From the NCBI GenBank assembly GCA_020026035.1, contig JAHHRC010000018.1, forward strand, positions 1 through 19,925: 19,925 bases of DNA. The letters are read 5' to 3'. The DNA comes from Erysipelotrichaceae bacterium. Lineage in GTDB: Bacteria > Bacillota_I > Bacilli_A > Erysipelotrichales > Erysipelotrichaceae. Under the pieces are notes generated by a model, which saw only the letters and a list, made by a program, of their open reading frames with translations, searched no databases and had not been told where the DNA came from. The translations under genes and the position numbers were made by a program. This document shows, piece by piece, positions 13,361 to 19,925 of this stretch (the stretch's first letter is position 1; the number at the start of each line of letters is the position of its first letter).

Positions 13361-14506
13361 ATGGTAGAACATCATAATATGTTATTGGATTTATCGGTCC
13401 TCAATCGGAATATTAACAAGTATTACGATGCTGTTTTGGAACAATTTGGTATTGGTTCGGGGCAGCTTATGGTGCTTTTGTATATTAATGAGCATGAGGG
13501 TGTGACGTTGCAAGAGGCGGCGAAGCATTGTGAAGTAGATAAAGGTACGGCTTCCAAGGCAATTAAGGCATTGCTGGAAGAAGAGTATGTGGCGGTTAGC
13601 TTGGATGAGAATGATCGGCGGTTGAAGCATTTGTATTTAACGGAGTCGGGGAATCGGATTATGAAGTCGATTTACGAGTATCGGAATGCGTGTCGAAAGT
13701 TGTTGTCGAATGGTTGTGACTTTGAGGTCTTTGAGAAGAACTTAGAGAAGATTGTGGCGAATTCAAAGGAGTTGTCTTGTGAAGTACTGAATACGGGATT
13801 ACGTATTGGTGGGATGCAGAAGATGACGTTGCTTGATTATCCAGGGCTTGTGGCTTCGACGATTTTTACGGGTGGTTGTAATTTCAAGTGTCCGTTTTGT
13901 CATAACAAGGATTTGGTGTTTTTGCCAGATGATTATGAGTTCTTTCAAGCTGAGGGTGTTCTTGCGTATTTGTATAAGCGTAAGGGAATCTTGGATGGTG
14001 TTTGTATTTCTGGTGGTGAGCCGCTTGTACAAAGTGGGTTGCTTGAGTTTATACGACGGATTAAAGAGATGGGCTATCGTGTGAAGTTGGATACGAATGG
14101 GTATTCGCCATCTCGTTTAAAAGAGATTCTAGACACTGGTTACATTGATTATGTAGCGATGGATATCAAAAATAGCAAAGAGAAGTATGCAAGTACGATT
14201 GGCTTGAATGAGGATGTGTTTAAGATTGAGCGGATTCAAGAGTCGATTGATTTGTTAATGCAGGGTGATGTGGATTACGAGTTTCGAACGACTGTGATTC
14301 GTGAGTTGCATGACGTAGAGGATTTAAAGAAGATTGGTGATTGGATTTCTGGTTGTAATAAGTATTTCTTACAGCAGTATATGGATTCTGGGAATGTGAT
14401 TAATCCGATTTATAGTGCGTATGATGCGCATGAGATGCATGCGTTGTTAGATATTGTGAAAGAAAGTATTCCAAATGTGGAACTTAGGGGAATTAAGGAA
14501 GGTTGA
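13361..14506 (+). CDS. nrdG: MarR-NrdG fusion: winged-helix regulator joined to ribonucleotide reductase activase
   Basis: A 381-residue two-domain protein. Residues 1 to about 140 are a MarR-type winged-helix domain: recognition region TLQEAAKHCEVDKGTASKAI, wing DENDRRLKHLYLT and the terminal dimerisation helix. From about residue 148 (LRIGGMQKMTLLDYPG) follows a radical-SAM activase of the NrdG class. It has the iron-sulfur motif Cys173-x3-Cys177-x2-Cys180 and the SAM-binding GGEP (218-221), and would make the glycyl radical on NrdD. The frame is continuous, and the only Met at the junction has no usable ribosome binding site, so the fusion appears real. The activase domain of about 230 residues is complete. 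nrdD starts 2 bases after the stop. I know MarR and NrdG only as separate proteins, so the fusion is notable. Confidence 0.88.
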   Translation: MVEHHNMLLDLSVLNRNINKYYDAVLEQFGIGSGQLMVLLYINEHEGVTLQEAAKHCEVDKGTASKAIKALLEEEYVAVSLDENDRRLKHLYLTESGNRIMKSIYEYRNACRKLLSNGCDFEVFEKNLEKIVANSKELSCEVLNTGLRIGGMQKMTLLDYPGLVASTIFTGGCNFKCPFCHNKDLVFLPDDYEFFQAEGVLAYLYKRKGILDGVCISGGEPLVQSGLLEFIRRIKEMGYRVKLDTNGYSPSRLKEILDTGYIDYVAMDIKNSKEKYASTIGLNEDVFKIERIQESIDLLMQGDVDYEFRTTVIRELHDVEDLKKIGDWISGCNKYFLQQYMDSGNVINPIYSAYDAHEMHALLDIVKESIPNVELRGIKEG

Positions 14507-14508
14507 CT

Positions 14509-16875
14509 ATGTACAAAGTTGTGAAAAGAGATGGCAAGATTGCTTCGTTTGAGCTTGCAAAGATTTCTGCGGCGATTCAAAAGGCGTTTGATGCGTGTGA
14601 TCGTCCGTACACCGATGGGGTCATTGAGTTGCTTGCGCTTCGTGTGACAAGTGATTTTGGTGAGAAGATTAAGGATGGATTGATTGGTGTTGAGGATGTG
14701 CAGGATTCGGTGGAACGTGTTTTGAGTGAGACTGGGTATGCGGATGTAGCGAAGAGTTACATTTTGTATCGTAAGACGCGTGAGAATGTGCGTCATATCC
14801 AAGAGACTACGCTTGACTATAAGAAGCTAGTGGATGGGTATTTGAAGGCGCTTGACTGGCGTGTGAAAGAGAATTCTACGGTTACCTATTCGGTTGGTGG
14901 TTTGATTCTTTCAAATAGTGGTGCAATTACGGCGAACTATTGGTTGAGTGAGGCTTACGATGAAGAGATTGGTAATGCACATCGCAATGGGGATATGCAT
15001 ATTCATGACTTGAGTATGTTGTCTGGGTATTGTGCTGGTTGGTCTTTGAAGCAATTGATTACCGAAGGTCTTGGTGGTATTCAGGGTAAGATTACATCTT
15101 CTCCTGCAAAGCATTTGTCTACGCTTTGTAATCAGATGGTGAATTTCTTGGGTATTATGCAGAATGAGTGGGCTGGTGCGCAGGCGTTTAGTTCCTTTGA
15201 TACGTATTTAGCTCCGTTTGTTAAGGCAGATAACTTGAGTTATAAGCAAGTGAAGCAGGATATTCAATCGTTTGTATATGGGGTGAATACGCCTTCACGT
15301 TGGGGCACGCAGGCACCATTTACGAATGTGACGTTGGACTGGACGGTTCCAAATGACTTAGCGGAATTGCCTGCCATTGTTGGTGGCAAAGAGATGCCGT
15401 TTAAGTACAAGGATTGTAAGAAGGAAATGGACATGATCAATAAGGCATTTATTGAGATCATGATTGAAGGGGACGCGAATGGTCGTGGGTTCCAATATCC
15501 AATTCCGACATATTCGATTACGCGTGAGTTTGACTGGAGTGATACGGAAAACAATCGTTTGTTGTTTGAAATGACAGCGAAGTATGGTACTCCTTATTTC
15601 TCAAACTATGTAAATTCGGATATGGAACCGAGTGATGTTCGTAGTATGTGTTGTCGTTTACGTTTGGACTTGCGTGAGCTTCGTAAGAAGTCTGGTGGCT
15701 TCTTTGGATCTGGTGAGTCAACGGGTTCAATTGGGGTTGTAACGATTAATATGCCTCGTATTGCCTACTTGGCAAAAGATCAAGACGACTTCTACACGCG
15801 TCTTGATGACATGATGGATATTGCGGCGCGTAGTTTGAAGATTAAGCGTGATATTGTTAGTAAGTTGTTGGATGCGGGCTTGTATCCATATACGAAGAGA
15901 TATTTAGGTACCTTTAATAATCACTTCTCTACCATTGGTTTGATTGGTATGAATGAAGTTGGTTTGAATGCGAAGTGGTTGAAGCAGGATTTAACACATG
16001 AAGAGACACAGGTCTTTGTGAAGGAAGTGTTGGATCATATGCGTAATCGTTTGAGTGATTACCAAGAGATGTATGGGGACTTGTATAACTTAGAGGCAAC
16101 TCCTGCTGAATCTACGACGTATCGTCTTGCGAAGCATGATAAGGAACGTTATCCTGAGATTATTACGGCGAATATGAATGGTACGCCTTACTACACGAAT
16201 TCTTCGCACTTGCCGGTTGATTTCACAGATGATATCTTTACGGCGTTAGACATTGAGGATGATTTCCAGACGCGTTATACATCGGGTACGGTGTTCCATG
16301 CGTTCTTGGGTGAGCGTTTGACGGATTGGAAGTCTTGTGCGACGTTGGTTCGTAAGATTGCGGAAAACTATAAGCTTCCTTACTACACAATGAGTCCTAC
16401 GTATTCGGTTTGTCCAAATTGTGGCTATATTGTAGGGGAACATTGGTCTTGTCCAACATGTTCTACGGAGACGGAAGTGTATTCAAGAATTACTGGCTAC
16501 TATAGACCGGTTAAGAATTGGAATGCAGGTAAGAGTCAAGAGTTTAAGGATCGTAAAACATATGAAGTAGAGGGCTTTGAGAGTCGTTCTTTGAAGGACT
16601 TTAAAGAGGCTACGGATGTTGTGGATGTTTGTGATTGTAAGATGGAAAAAGTGATGTTGTTTACAACGACGACTTGTCCGAATTGTAAGGTTGTTAAGCC
16701 TCTTTTGAAACAAGCAAACATTGACTTTGTGGAAGTTGACGCAAATGAGAATTTAGATCTTGTGAAGAAGTATGGAATCATGCAGGCGCCTACTCTTGTT
16801 GTTGAGGGTGGATGTGATGCGAAGGTGATTGCGAACGCTTCGAATATTATTAAGTTTATTAATGATGTGAAGTAA
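14509..16875 (+). CDS. nrdD: NrdD, anaerobic (class III) ribonucleotide reductase with C-terminal redoxin domain
   Basis: A 788-residue enzyme that reduces ribonucleoside triphosphates to dNTPs without oxygen. An ATP-cone allosteric domain forms residues 1-95 (VVKRDGKIASFELAKI). The catalytic barrel includes Cys175 (GYCAGW) and Cys381-Cys382 (MCCRLRLD), one of which should be the thiyl-radical cysteine. The C-terminal zinc site is Cys635, Cys638, Cys648 and Cys651, and the glycyl-radical Gly663 lies in RITGYYRP. About 80 further residues (from about 706) form a glutaredoxin/NrdH-like domain with CPNC (Cys723, Cys726) and APTLVV, which suggests a built-in thiol reductant instead of formate. 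The start at ATG 14509 has AAGGAAGG (14495-14502) upstream. The gene follows MarR-NrdG by 2 bases and ends at a terminator. Confidence 0.95.
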   Translation: MYKVVKRDGKIASFELAKISAAIQKAFDACDRPYTDGVIELLALRVTSDFGEKIKDGLIGVEDVQDSVERVLSETGYADVAKSYILYRKTRENVRHIQETTLDYKKLVDGYLKALDWRVKENSTVTYSVGGLILSNSGAITANYWLSEAYDEEIGNAHRNGDMHIHDLSMLSGYCAGWSLKQLITEGLGGIQGKITSSPAKHLSTLCNQMVNFLGIMQNEWAGAQAFSSFDTYLAPFVKADNLSYKQVKQDIQSFVYGVNTPSRWGTQAPFTNVTLDWTVPNDLAELPAIVGGKEMPFKYKDCKKEMDMINKAFIEIMIEGDANGRGFQYPIPTYSITREFDWSDTENNRLLFEMTAKYGTPYFSNYVNSDMEPSDVRSMCCRLRLDLRELRKKSGGFFGSGESTGSIGVVTINMPRIAYLAKDQDDFYTRLDDMMDIAARSLKIKRDIVSKLLDAGLYPYTKRYLGTFNNHFSTIGLIGMNEVGLNAKWLKQDLTHEETQVFVKEVLDHMRNRLSDYQEMYGDLYNLEATPAESTTYRLAKHDKERYPEIITANMNGTPYYTNSSHLPVDFTDDIFTALDIEDDFQTRYTSGTVFHAFLGERLTDWKSCATLVRKIAENYKLPYYTMSPTYSVCPNCGYIVGEHWSCPTCSTETEVYSRITGYYRPVKNWNAGKSQEFKDRKTYEVEGFESRSLKDFKEATDVVDVCDCKMEKVMLFTTTTCPNCKVVKPLLKQANIDFVEVDANENLDLVKKYGIMQAPTLVVEGGCDAKVIANASNIIKFINDVK

Positions 16876-16876
16876 G

Positions 16877-16909
16877 AAGAGTTGGTAGAGAAATCTACCG
16901 CTCTTTTTT
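16877..16909 (+). terminator. Terminator after nrdD
   Basis: AAGAG plus GGTAGA (16877-16889), loop GAAA, TCTACC plus CTCTT (16894-16905), with a small internal bulge, then T to 16909. It closes the nrdG-nrdD operon 2 bases after the nrdD stop. Confidence 0.88.
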
Positions 16910-16921
16910 CGTTTTTTCCTA

Positions 16922-16949
16922 TTGTAATGGGTGTATTTCGTGCTACAAT
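16922..16949 (+). promoter_or_regulatory. Promoter of the T-box-lysS transcript
   Basis: TTGTAA (16922-16927), 16-base spacer, TACAAT (16944-16949) with an extended -10 TG at 16941-16942. The predicted transcript start is near 16956, at the 5' end of the T-box leader. Confidence 0.75.
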
Positions 16950-16954
16950 ATGGT

Positions 16955-17172
16955 CACTTTGGTAGTGATGAAGAATGAGTTTGCATGATGCCTTTTTAGA
17001 GAGTTCCTTGTTTGGTGAAATAGGAATATTGGAGGAAGCTTACTGACAAAGACTTCTGAACCAGTCGCTCTTTCGGCGTTATCGATTGTAAGAATGAGGC
17101 GGTTGTATGTTTAACCGTGAATTAGGGTGGTACCACGAACGAAGCTCTCGTCCCTATGGGAAGAGCTTTTTT
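16955..17172 (+). ncRNA. T-box leader (lysine) controlling lysS
   Basis: A tRNA-sensing leader of about 220 bases between the promoter and lysS. The T-box AGGGTGGTACCACG (17124-17137) is near the consensus. The variable base after TGG is T, which would pair with discriminator A73. In stem I, GAAG near 16970 can pair with CTTC near 17056. The loop strand GACAAAGA between them holds AAA/AAG, a lysine specifier that fits the downstream gene. The terminator is AAGCTC (17142-17147), inner TCCC/GGGA, GAGCTT (17163-17168) and T to 17172, competing with the antiterminator that contains the T-box. Uncharged tRNA-Lys is expected to allow read-through. Confidence 0.9.
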
Positions 17173-17200
17173 GTTTGTTTGAATGAAAAGGAGTTAGGTT

Positions 17201-18742
17201 ATGGAAGAAAATAAGGTTCTTGAAGAAGTAGTGGAAACGAAGGTCAAGAAGGTGAAGAAACTGAATGACCAGCAGCAAGTTCGTCTAGACAAGATGAATG
17301 CATTGAAGGATATGGGTATTGATCCATTTGGGCATGCGTTTAGTCGTAGTCATCGTAGTTCGGATTTGAAGAAGGAATTTGATGGATTTAGTGCGGAAGA
17401 GTTAGAAGCACAAAAGAACAAGGTTACGATTGCCGGTCGTATTATGACGAAGCGTCGTATGGGTAAGCTTGGGTTTATGCATTTGTTGGACCGTGATGGG
17501 CAGATTCAGGTTGTTGTGAATAAGCGTGTTGTTGGGGATGATGTGTATGAGATCTTTAAGCAGTCTGACCTTGGTGACATTGTTGGAATTGAAGGGTATG
17601 TGATTAAGACAAAGACAGGTGAATTGTCGGTTGAAACTCATACCTATACACACTTAACAAAGGCGCTAAGACCGCTTCCTGAGAAGTTCCATGGGTTAAC
17701 GGATACAGAAGAGCGTTATCGTAGACGTTATTTGGATTTGATTACTAATCCTTCGAGTATGGAAGTTGCGTTGTTAAGACCTCGTATTATTCGTTCGATG
17801 CAGAATTATTTGGATGGACAAGGGTTGTTGGAAGTGGAAACACCGATTCTTCAACCAATTCTTGGTGGAGCAAATGCACGTCCATTTGTGACGCATCATA
17901 ATGCGTTGGATCGTAATTTCTATCTACGTATTGCGACTGAGTTGCCTTTGAAGCGTTTGATTGTTGGAAACATGGAAGGTGTGTATGAGATTGGTCGTCA
18001 GTTCCGTAATGAAGGTATGGACACAAGACACAATCCAGAATTTACAACGGTAGAAGCCTATGTTGCATATTCGGATGTTGAAGGCATGATGAAGTTGAAT
18101 GAAGAGTTATTTGAACATGTGGCTTTAGATGTCTTTGGAAAGACAGATTTCACATTCCAAGGTGTGGATGTGAGCTTGAAGGCGCCATTTAAGAGATGGC
18201 ATATGGTTGATGCGGTTAAGGAAGTAACGGGTGTTGATTTCTGGAAGGAAATGTCTTTGGAAGAAGCATTAGCACTTGCGAAGGAACACCATGTGGAAGT
18301 AGAAGCGCATCAAAGAAATGTAGGAACAATTATTTCGTTATTCTTTGAAGAGTTCTGTGAAGATAAGATTACACAACCTACGTTTGTGTATGGGCATCCT
18401 ACAGAGATTTCTCCACTTGCGAAGAAGAATCCAGAAGATCCAAGATTTACAGATCGTTTTGAATTGTTGATAGCGGGTGTTGAGTTTGCAAATGCCTTTA
18501 CAGAGTTGAATGATCCAATTGATCAAAGAGAGCGTTTTGAACATCAATTAGAGCTTAAGGATCTAGGAGATGATGAAGCGTGTGAAATGGATGATGAATA
18601 CATTGAAGCAATGGAATATGGACTACCTCCAACGGGTGGTATTGGAATTGGTGTTGACCGTTTCATTATGTTGTTGTGTGGTGTGGATTCGATTCGTGAT
18701 GTGTTGTTATTCCCTACAATGAGACCTGTAAATAAGAACTAA
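17201..18742 (+). CDS. lysS: LysS, class II lysyl-tRNA synthetase
   Basis: 513 residues, cytoplasmic; charges tRNA-Lys with lysine. After a lysine-rich N-terminal extension (about 1-35) comes the anticodon-binding OB fold (about 65-170; VTIAGRIMTKRRMGKLGFMH). The class II catalytic domain has YRRRYLDL, motif 2 with FRNEGMDTRHNPEFT (Arg269) and motif 3 with GIGIGVDR (Arg487). AAAGGAG (17187-17193) lies 7 bases before the ATG. Expression is controlled by the T-box immediately upstream. The gene ends the conserved Firmicutes block that begins with tilS. Confidence 0.97.
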   Translation: MEENKVLEEVVETKVKKVKKLNDQQQVRLDKMNALKDMGIDPFGHAFSRSHRSSDLKKEFDGFSAEELEAQKNKVTIAGRIMTKRRMGKLGFMHLLDRDGQIQVVVNKRVVGDDVYEIFKQSDLGDIVGIEGYVIKTKTGELSVETHTYTHLTKALRPLPEKFHGLTDTEERYRRRYLDLITNPSSMEVALLRPRIIRSMQNYLDGQGLLEVETPILQPILGGANARPFVTHHNALDRNFYLRIATELPLKRLIVGNMEGVYEIGRQFRNEGMDTRHNPEFTTVEAYVAYSDVEGMMKLNEELFEHVALDVFGKTDFTFQGVDVSLKAPFKRWHMVDAVKEVTGVDFWKEMSLEEALALAKEHHVEVEAHQRNVGTIISLFFEEFCEDKITQPTFVYGHPTEISPLAKKNPEDPRFTDRFELLIAGVEFANAFTELNDPIDQRERFEHQLELKDLGDDEACEMDDEYIEAMEYGLPPTGGIGIGVDRFIMLLCGVDSIRDVLLFPTMRPVNKN

Positions 18743-18763
18743 AATAGTGTTAAATATGTTATA

Positions 18764-18802
18764 AAAACATGCGGTTCCATGTGATGGAGTTGCATGTTTT
18801 TT
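18764..18802 (+). terminator. Terminator after lysS
   Basis: AAAACATGC (18764-18772) pairs with GCATGTTTT (18792-18800). The apical part is closed by TCCAT/ATGGA, and T residues follow to 18802. It lies 21 bases after the lysS stop. Confidence 0.88.
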
Positions 18803-18862
18803 AATTGTATAAATCGTTTTTTTTTTTTTTGAGTTGTCCAACGTGTATTTTAATTGTATAAA
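18799..18862 (+). repeat. 15-bp direct repeat flanking a T14 tract
   Basis: TTTTAATTGTATAAA occurs at 18799-18813 and 18848-18862, 49 bp apart. Between them lies a run of 14 T (18817-18830). The second copy contains a good -10 sequence (TATAAA, 18857-18862). The function is unknown. Confidence 0.6.
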
Positions 18863-18990
18863 GAGAATAATAGTACAGTATGGTTAGTTTAGACGGATAA
18901 CACAATAAAAAGGCTTAGAAATCGCATTTTAAGAACTTGTGTAATATGTATTTTTGTTCAATAACGGCATGATTTTTGTCGTTATTTTTT
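18834..18990 (+). ncRNA. Possible small RNA with its own promoter and terminator
   Basis: TTGTCC (18834-18839), 17-base spacer and TATAAA (18857-18862) make a fair promoter. About 100 bases later comes a strong terminator: AATAACGGCA (18960-18969) with TGTCGTTATT (18977-18986 region), a 10-bp stem with one G-T pair, then TTTT-G-TTTTTT. No plausible open reading frame lies between them. A transcript of about 120 bases is inferred; its role is unknown. Confidence 0.3.
18960..18990 (+). terminator. Free-standing terminator in the lysS-surface protein gap
   Basis: A 10-bp stem (AATAACGGCA with TGTCGTTATT, one wobble pair), 7-base loop and a T-rich tail. lysS already has its own terminator about 160 bases upstream, so this one implies a separate transcript. 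Confidence 0.75.
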
Positions 18991-19006
18991 GTTTTTTGCA
19001 GTTTTG

Positions 19007-19039
19007 TTTGTAATGGAAATGTAATTATCACGTTACAAA
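19007..19039 (+). repeat. Inverted repeat upstream of the surface-protein promoter
   Basis: TTTGTAATG (19007-19015) and CGTTACAAA (19031-19039) are complementary over 9 positions with one G-T pair, around a 15-base centre. It ends 15 bases before a promoter-like -35, so it could be an operator. Its base content is AT-rich, so chance occurrence is possible. Confidence 0.35.
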
Positions 19040-19054
19040 TAGAGAGCGAATTGG

Positions 19055-19083
19055 TTGTAATATGTAAAAATTAAGTTTATGAT
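19055..19083 (+). promoter_or_regulatory. Candidate promoter of the surface-protein gene
   Basis: TTGTAA (19055-19060), 17-base spacer, TATGAT (19078-19083). It would give a leader of about 250 bases before the surface-protein start at 19340, with a short upstream ORF inside it. Confidence 0.5.
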
Positions 19084-19146
19084 GTGCATCCAACGTCCGA
19101 GCTGATTATATGTTAATAGGCATTAAACATTTATAGGGAGTTGGCT

Positions 19147-19188
19147 ATGAGAAGTAGGAGAGTAATTGGGACACTTTGGGATTGGTAG
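19147..19188 (+). CDS. 13-codon upstream ORF in the surface-protein leader
   Basis: MRSRRVIGTLWDW, preceded by AGGGAG (19135-19140) 6 bases before the ATG, a better ribosome binding site than expected by chance. Basic N-terminus, two Trp near the end. It could be a leader peptide or a remnant; no hairpin pair typical of attenuation is evident after it. Confidence 0.3.
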   Translation: MRSRRVIGTLWDW

Positions 19189-19339
19189 TGAGTATGTGTC
19201 TGATTTGTTTTGTAAGATGAGCAAATCGTGACGGTTAGGAAACAGATCATCTTCGTCGCATGTTTTATAAGAGTCTTAGTAATGTTTAGGATTTTTATAA
19301 AAAGTGCGAAAGAAACATATGTTTTAACAAGGAGGCTAT

Positions 19340-19925
19340 ATGTTAAAAGTGAAAAACAAAAAAATGAAATCGAAAGGGAAGAGACGAAATCATCTAAGTT
19401 GGATATGTATTTGTGCAATGTTGATGAGTTTGTTGTCCTTTACTGGATTTGGATTACCATTTGCGCCTGTAACGAATGTTTCGGCCGCAAGTAATTATCC
19501 TCCAGGAACAGATGCGGATTTGATATTTGCGAAGGACGAAGCTGGTTTAAATGATGTAAGTAAAACAGTAATTATCGAACGTACGATAAGCAAAGATCGT
19601 GAATATGTTGATTGGAGAGTTATTTGGAATCCAGCACATGAAAGATGGAGTACTCCAGGTTATTTCATGTTAATGTTACCAGATACTTTGTTTGTTGATT
19701 ACGGAACAAACCCAGAAGGTAAATCAGACTACCTAAATTTTGATATTCATAGAAGATATTTAGATTACGGTAATGACTGGAGTAAAGCTCAACCATGGGG
19801 TGATTTTAAGCTCAACGAATTCAATGTTACAAATGAAACAAGAAGATTATTTATAAATGGTGAAAGCTCTCTTTATGGAGGAGATTTCTGGAGTAATTAT
19901 AGGAATTTTATTAGTGGTCCGTTAG
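19340..19925 (+). CDS. Secreted or surface protein, N-terminal part only (runs off the window)
   Basis: An open frame of 195 codons with no stop before the window end. AAGGAGG (19329-19335) lies 4 bases before the ATG. The first ~50 residues are a long Gram-positive signal peptide: a strongly basic start (KVKNKKMKSKGKRRNH), a hydrophobic core (WICICAMLMSLLSFTGFGL) and a likely cleavage site after VSA near residue 50. The mature part is hydrophilic and aromatic-rich (REYVDWRVIWNPAHERW; the LMLPDTLFVDYG stretch) and resembles the N-terminal folded domain of large cell-wall adhesins, although no specific family is recognised. A cell-wall anchor or repeats, if any, lie beyond the window. Codon use is more AT-rich (many AGA, ATA, TTA) than in the housekeeping genes upstream. 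Confidence 0.8.
   Translation, partial: MLKVKNKKMKSKGKRRNHLSWICICAMLMSLLSFTGFGLPFAPVTNVSAASNYPPGTDADLIFAKDEAGLNDVSKTVIIERTISKDREYVDWRVIWNPAHERWSTPGYFMLMLPDTLFVDYGTNPEGKSDYLNFDIHRRYLDYGNDWSKAQPWGDFKLNEFNVTNETRRLFINGESSLYGGDFWSNYRNFISGPL

Noticed and set aside
13800..13830. Separate start for a stand-alone NrdG within the fusion
   Set aside because: The Met in GGMQKM lies after the conserved first residues of the activase domain and has no properly spaced ribosome binding site; the frame from the MarR domain is unbroken.
19263..19302. Inverted repeat TTTTATAA...TTATAAAA before the surface-protein gene
   Set aside because: Only A and T over 8 bp in AT-rich DNA, expected by chance.
19228..19494. 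88-codon plus-strand frame overlapping the surface-protein start
   Set aside because: Its second half is out of frame with the signal-peptide gene, which has a strong AAGGAGG site and a clear export signal. Its own GTG start has no ribosome binding site.

Overview
The window is chromosomal DNA from a low-to-moderate-GC Gram-positive (Firmicutes) bacterium, most likely an anaerobic, host-associated member of the Erysipelotrichia or a close relative. The evidence is a fused tilS-hpt gene, a lysine T-box in front of a class II lysS, an oxygen-sensitive class III ribonucleotide reductase and a choloylglycine-hydrolase family gene typical of gut or oral bacteria. The species assignment is inference. 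All convincing genes lie on the plus strand.

The backbone is the conserved Firmicutes block tilS-hpt-ftsH-hslO-dusB-lysS, interrupted by two insertions. (1) Positions 1-3820 carry tilS-hpt (one polypeptide) and ftsH, ending in a clear terminator. (2) Positions 3834-6249 form an accessory island: three tandem ~107-bp repeats, each with a GTGCGTTA/TAACGCAC palindrome; three tandem paralogous AbiEi-type antitoxin genes; and a toxin gene (AbiEii) cut off after about 58 codons, directly at a terminator. (3) Positions 6263-12088 form one probable operon from an extended -10 promoter: a PepD-like peptidase with altered active-site residues, a small membrane protein, a GH2-like protein apparently lacking its nucleophile, hslO, dusB and a second small membrane protein. 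(4) Positions 12113-13055 carry a choloylglycine-hydrolase family gene behind a hairpin that abuts its ribosome binding site.

(5) Positions 13272-16909 are an anaerobic ribonucleotide reductase operon with a consensus promoter, a 9-bp palindromic operator, a MarR-NrdG fusion (transcription regulator joined to radical-SAM activase) and an NrdD with ATP-cone and C-terminal redoxin domain. (6) Positions 16922-18802 are promoter, lysine T-box, lysS and terminator. (7) From 18803 the DNA becomes more AT-rich. It holds a 15-bp direct repeat around a T14 tract, a possible small RNA with its own terminator, a promoter, a 13-codon upstream ORF and the start of a secreted or surface protein that runs off the window.

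The strongest candidates for something undescribed are the MarR-NrdG fusion with its apparent own operator, and the toxin-less triple AbiEi cluster behind a three-copy operator-like repeat array. No similarity search was possible, so family calls rest on motifs recognised by eye.
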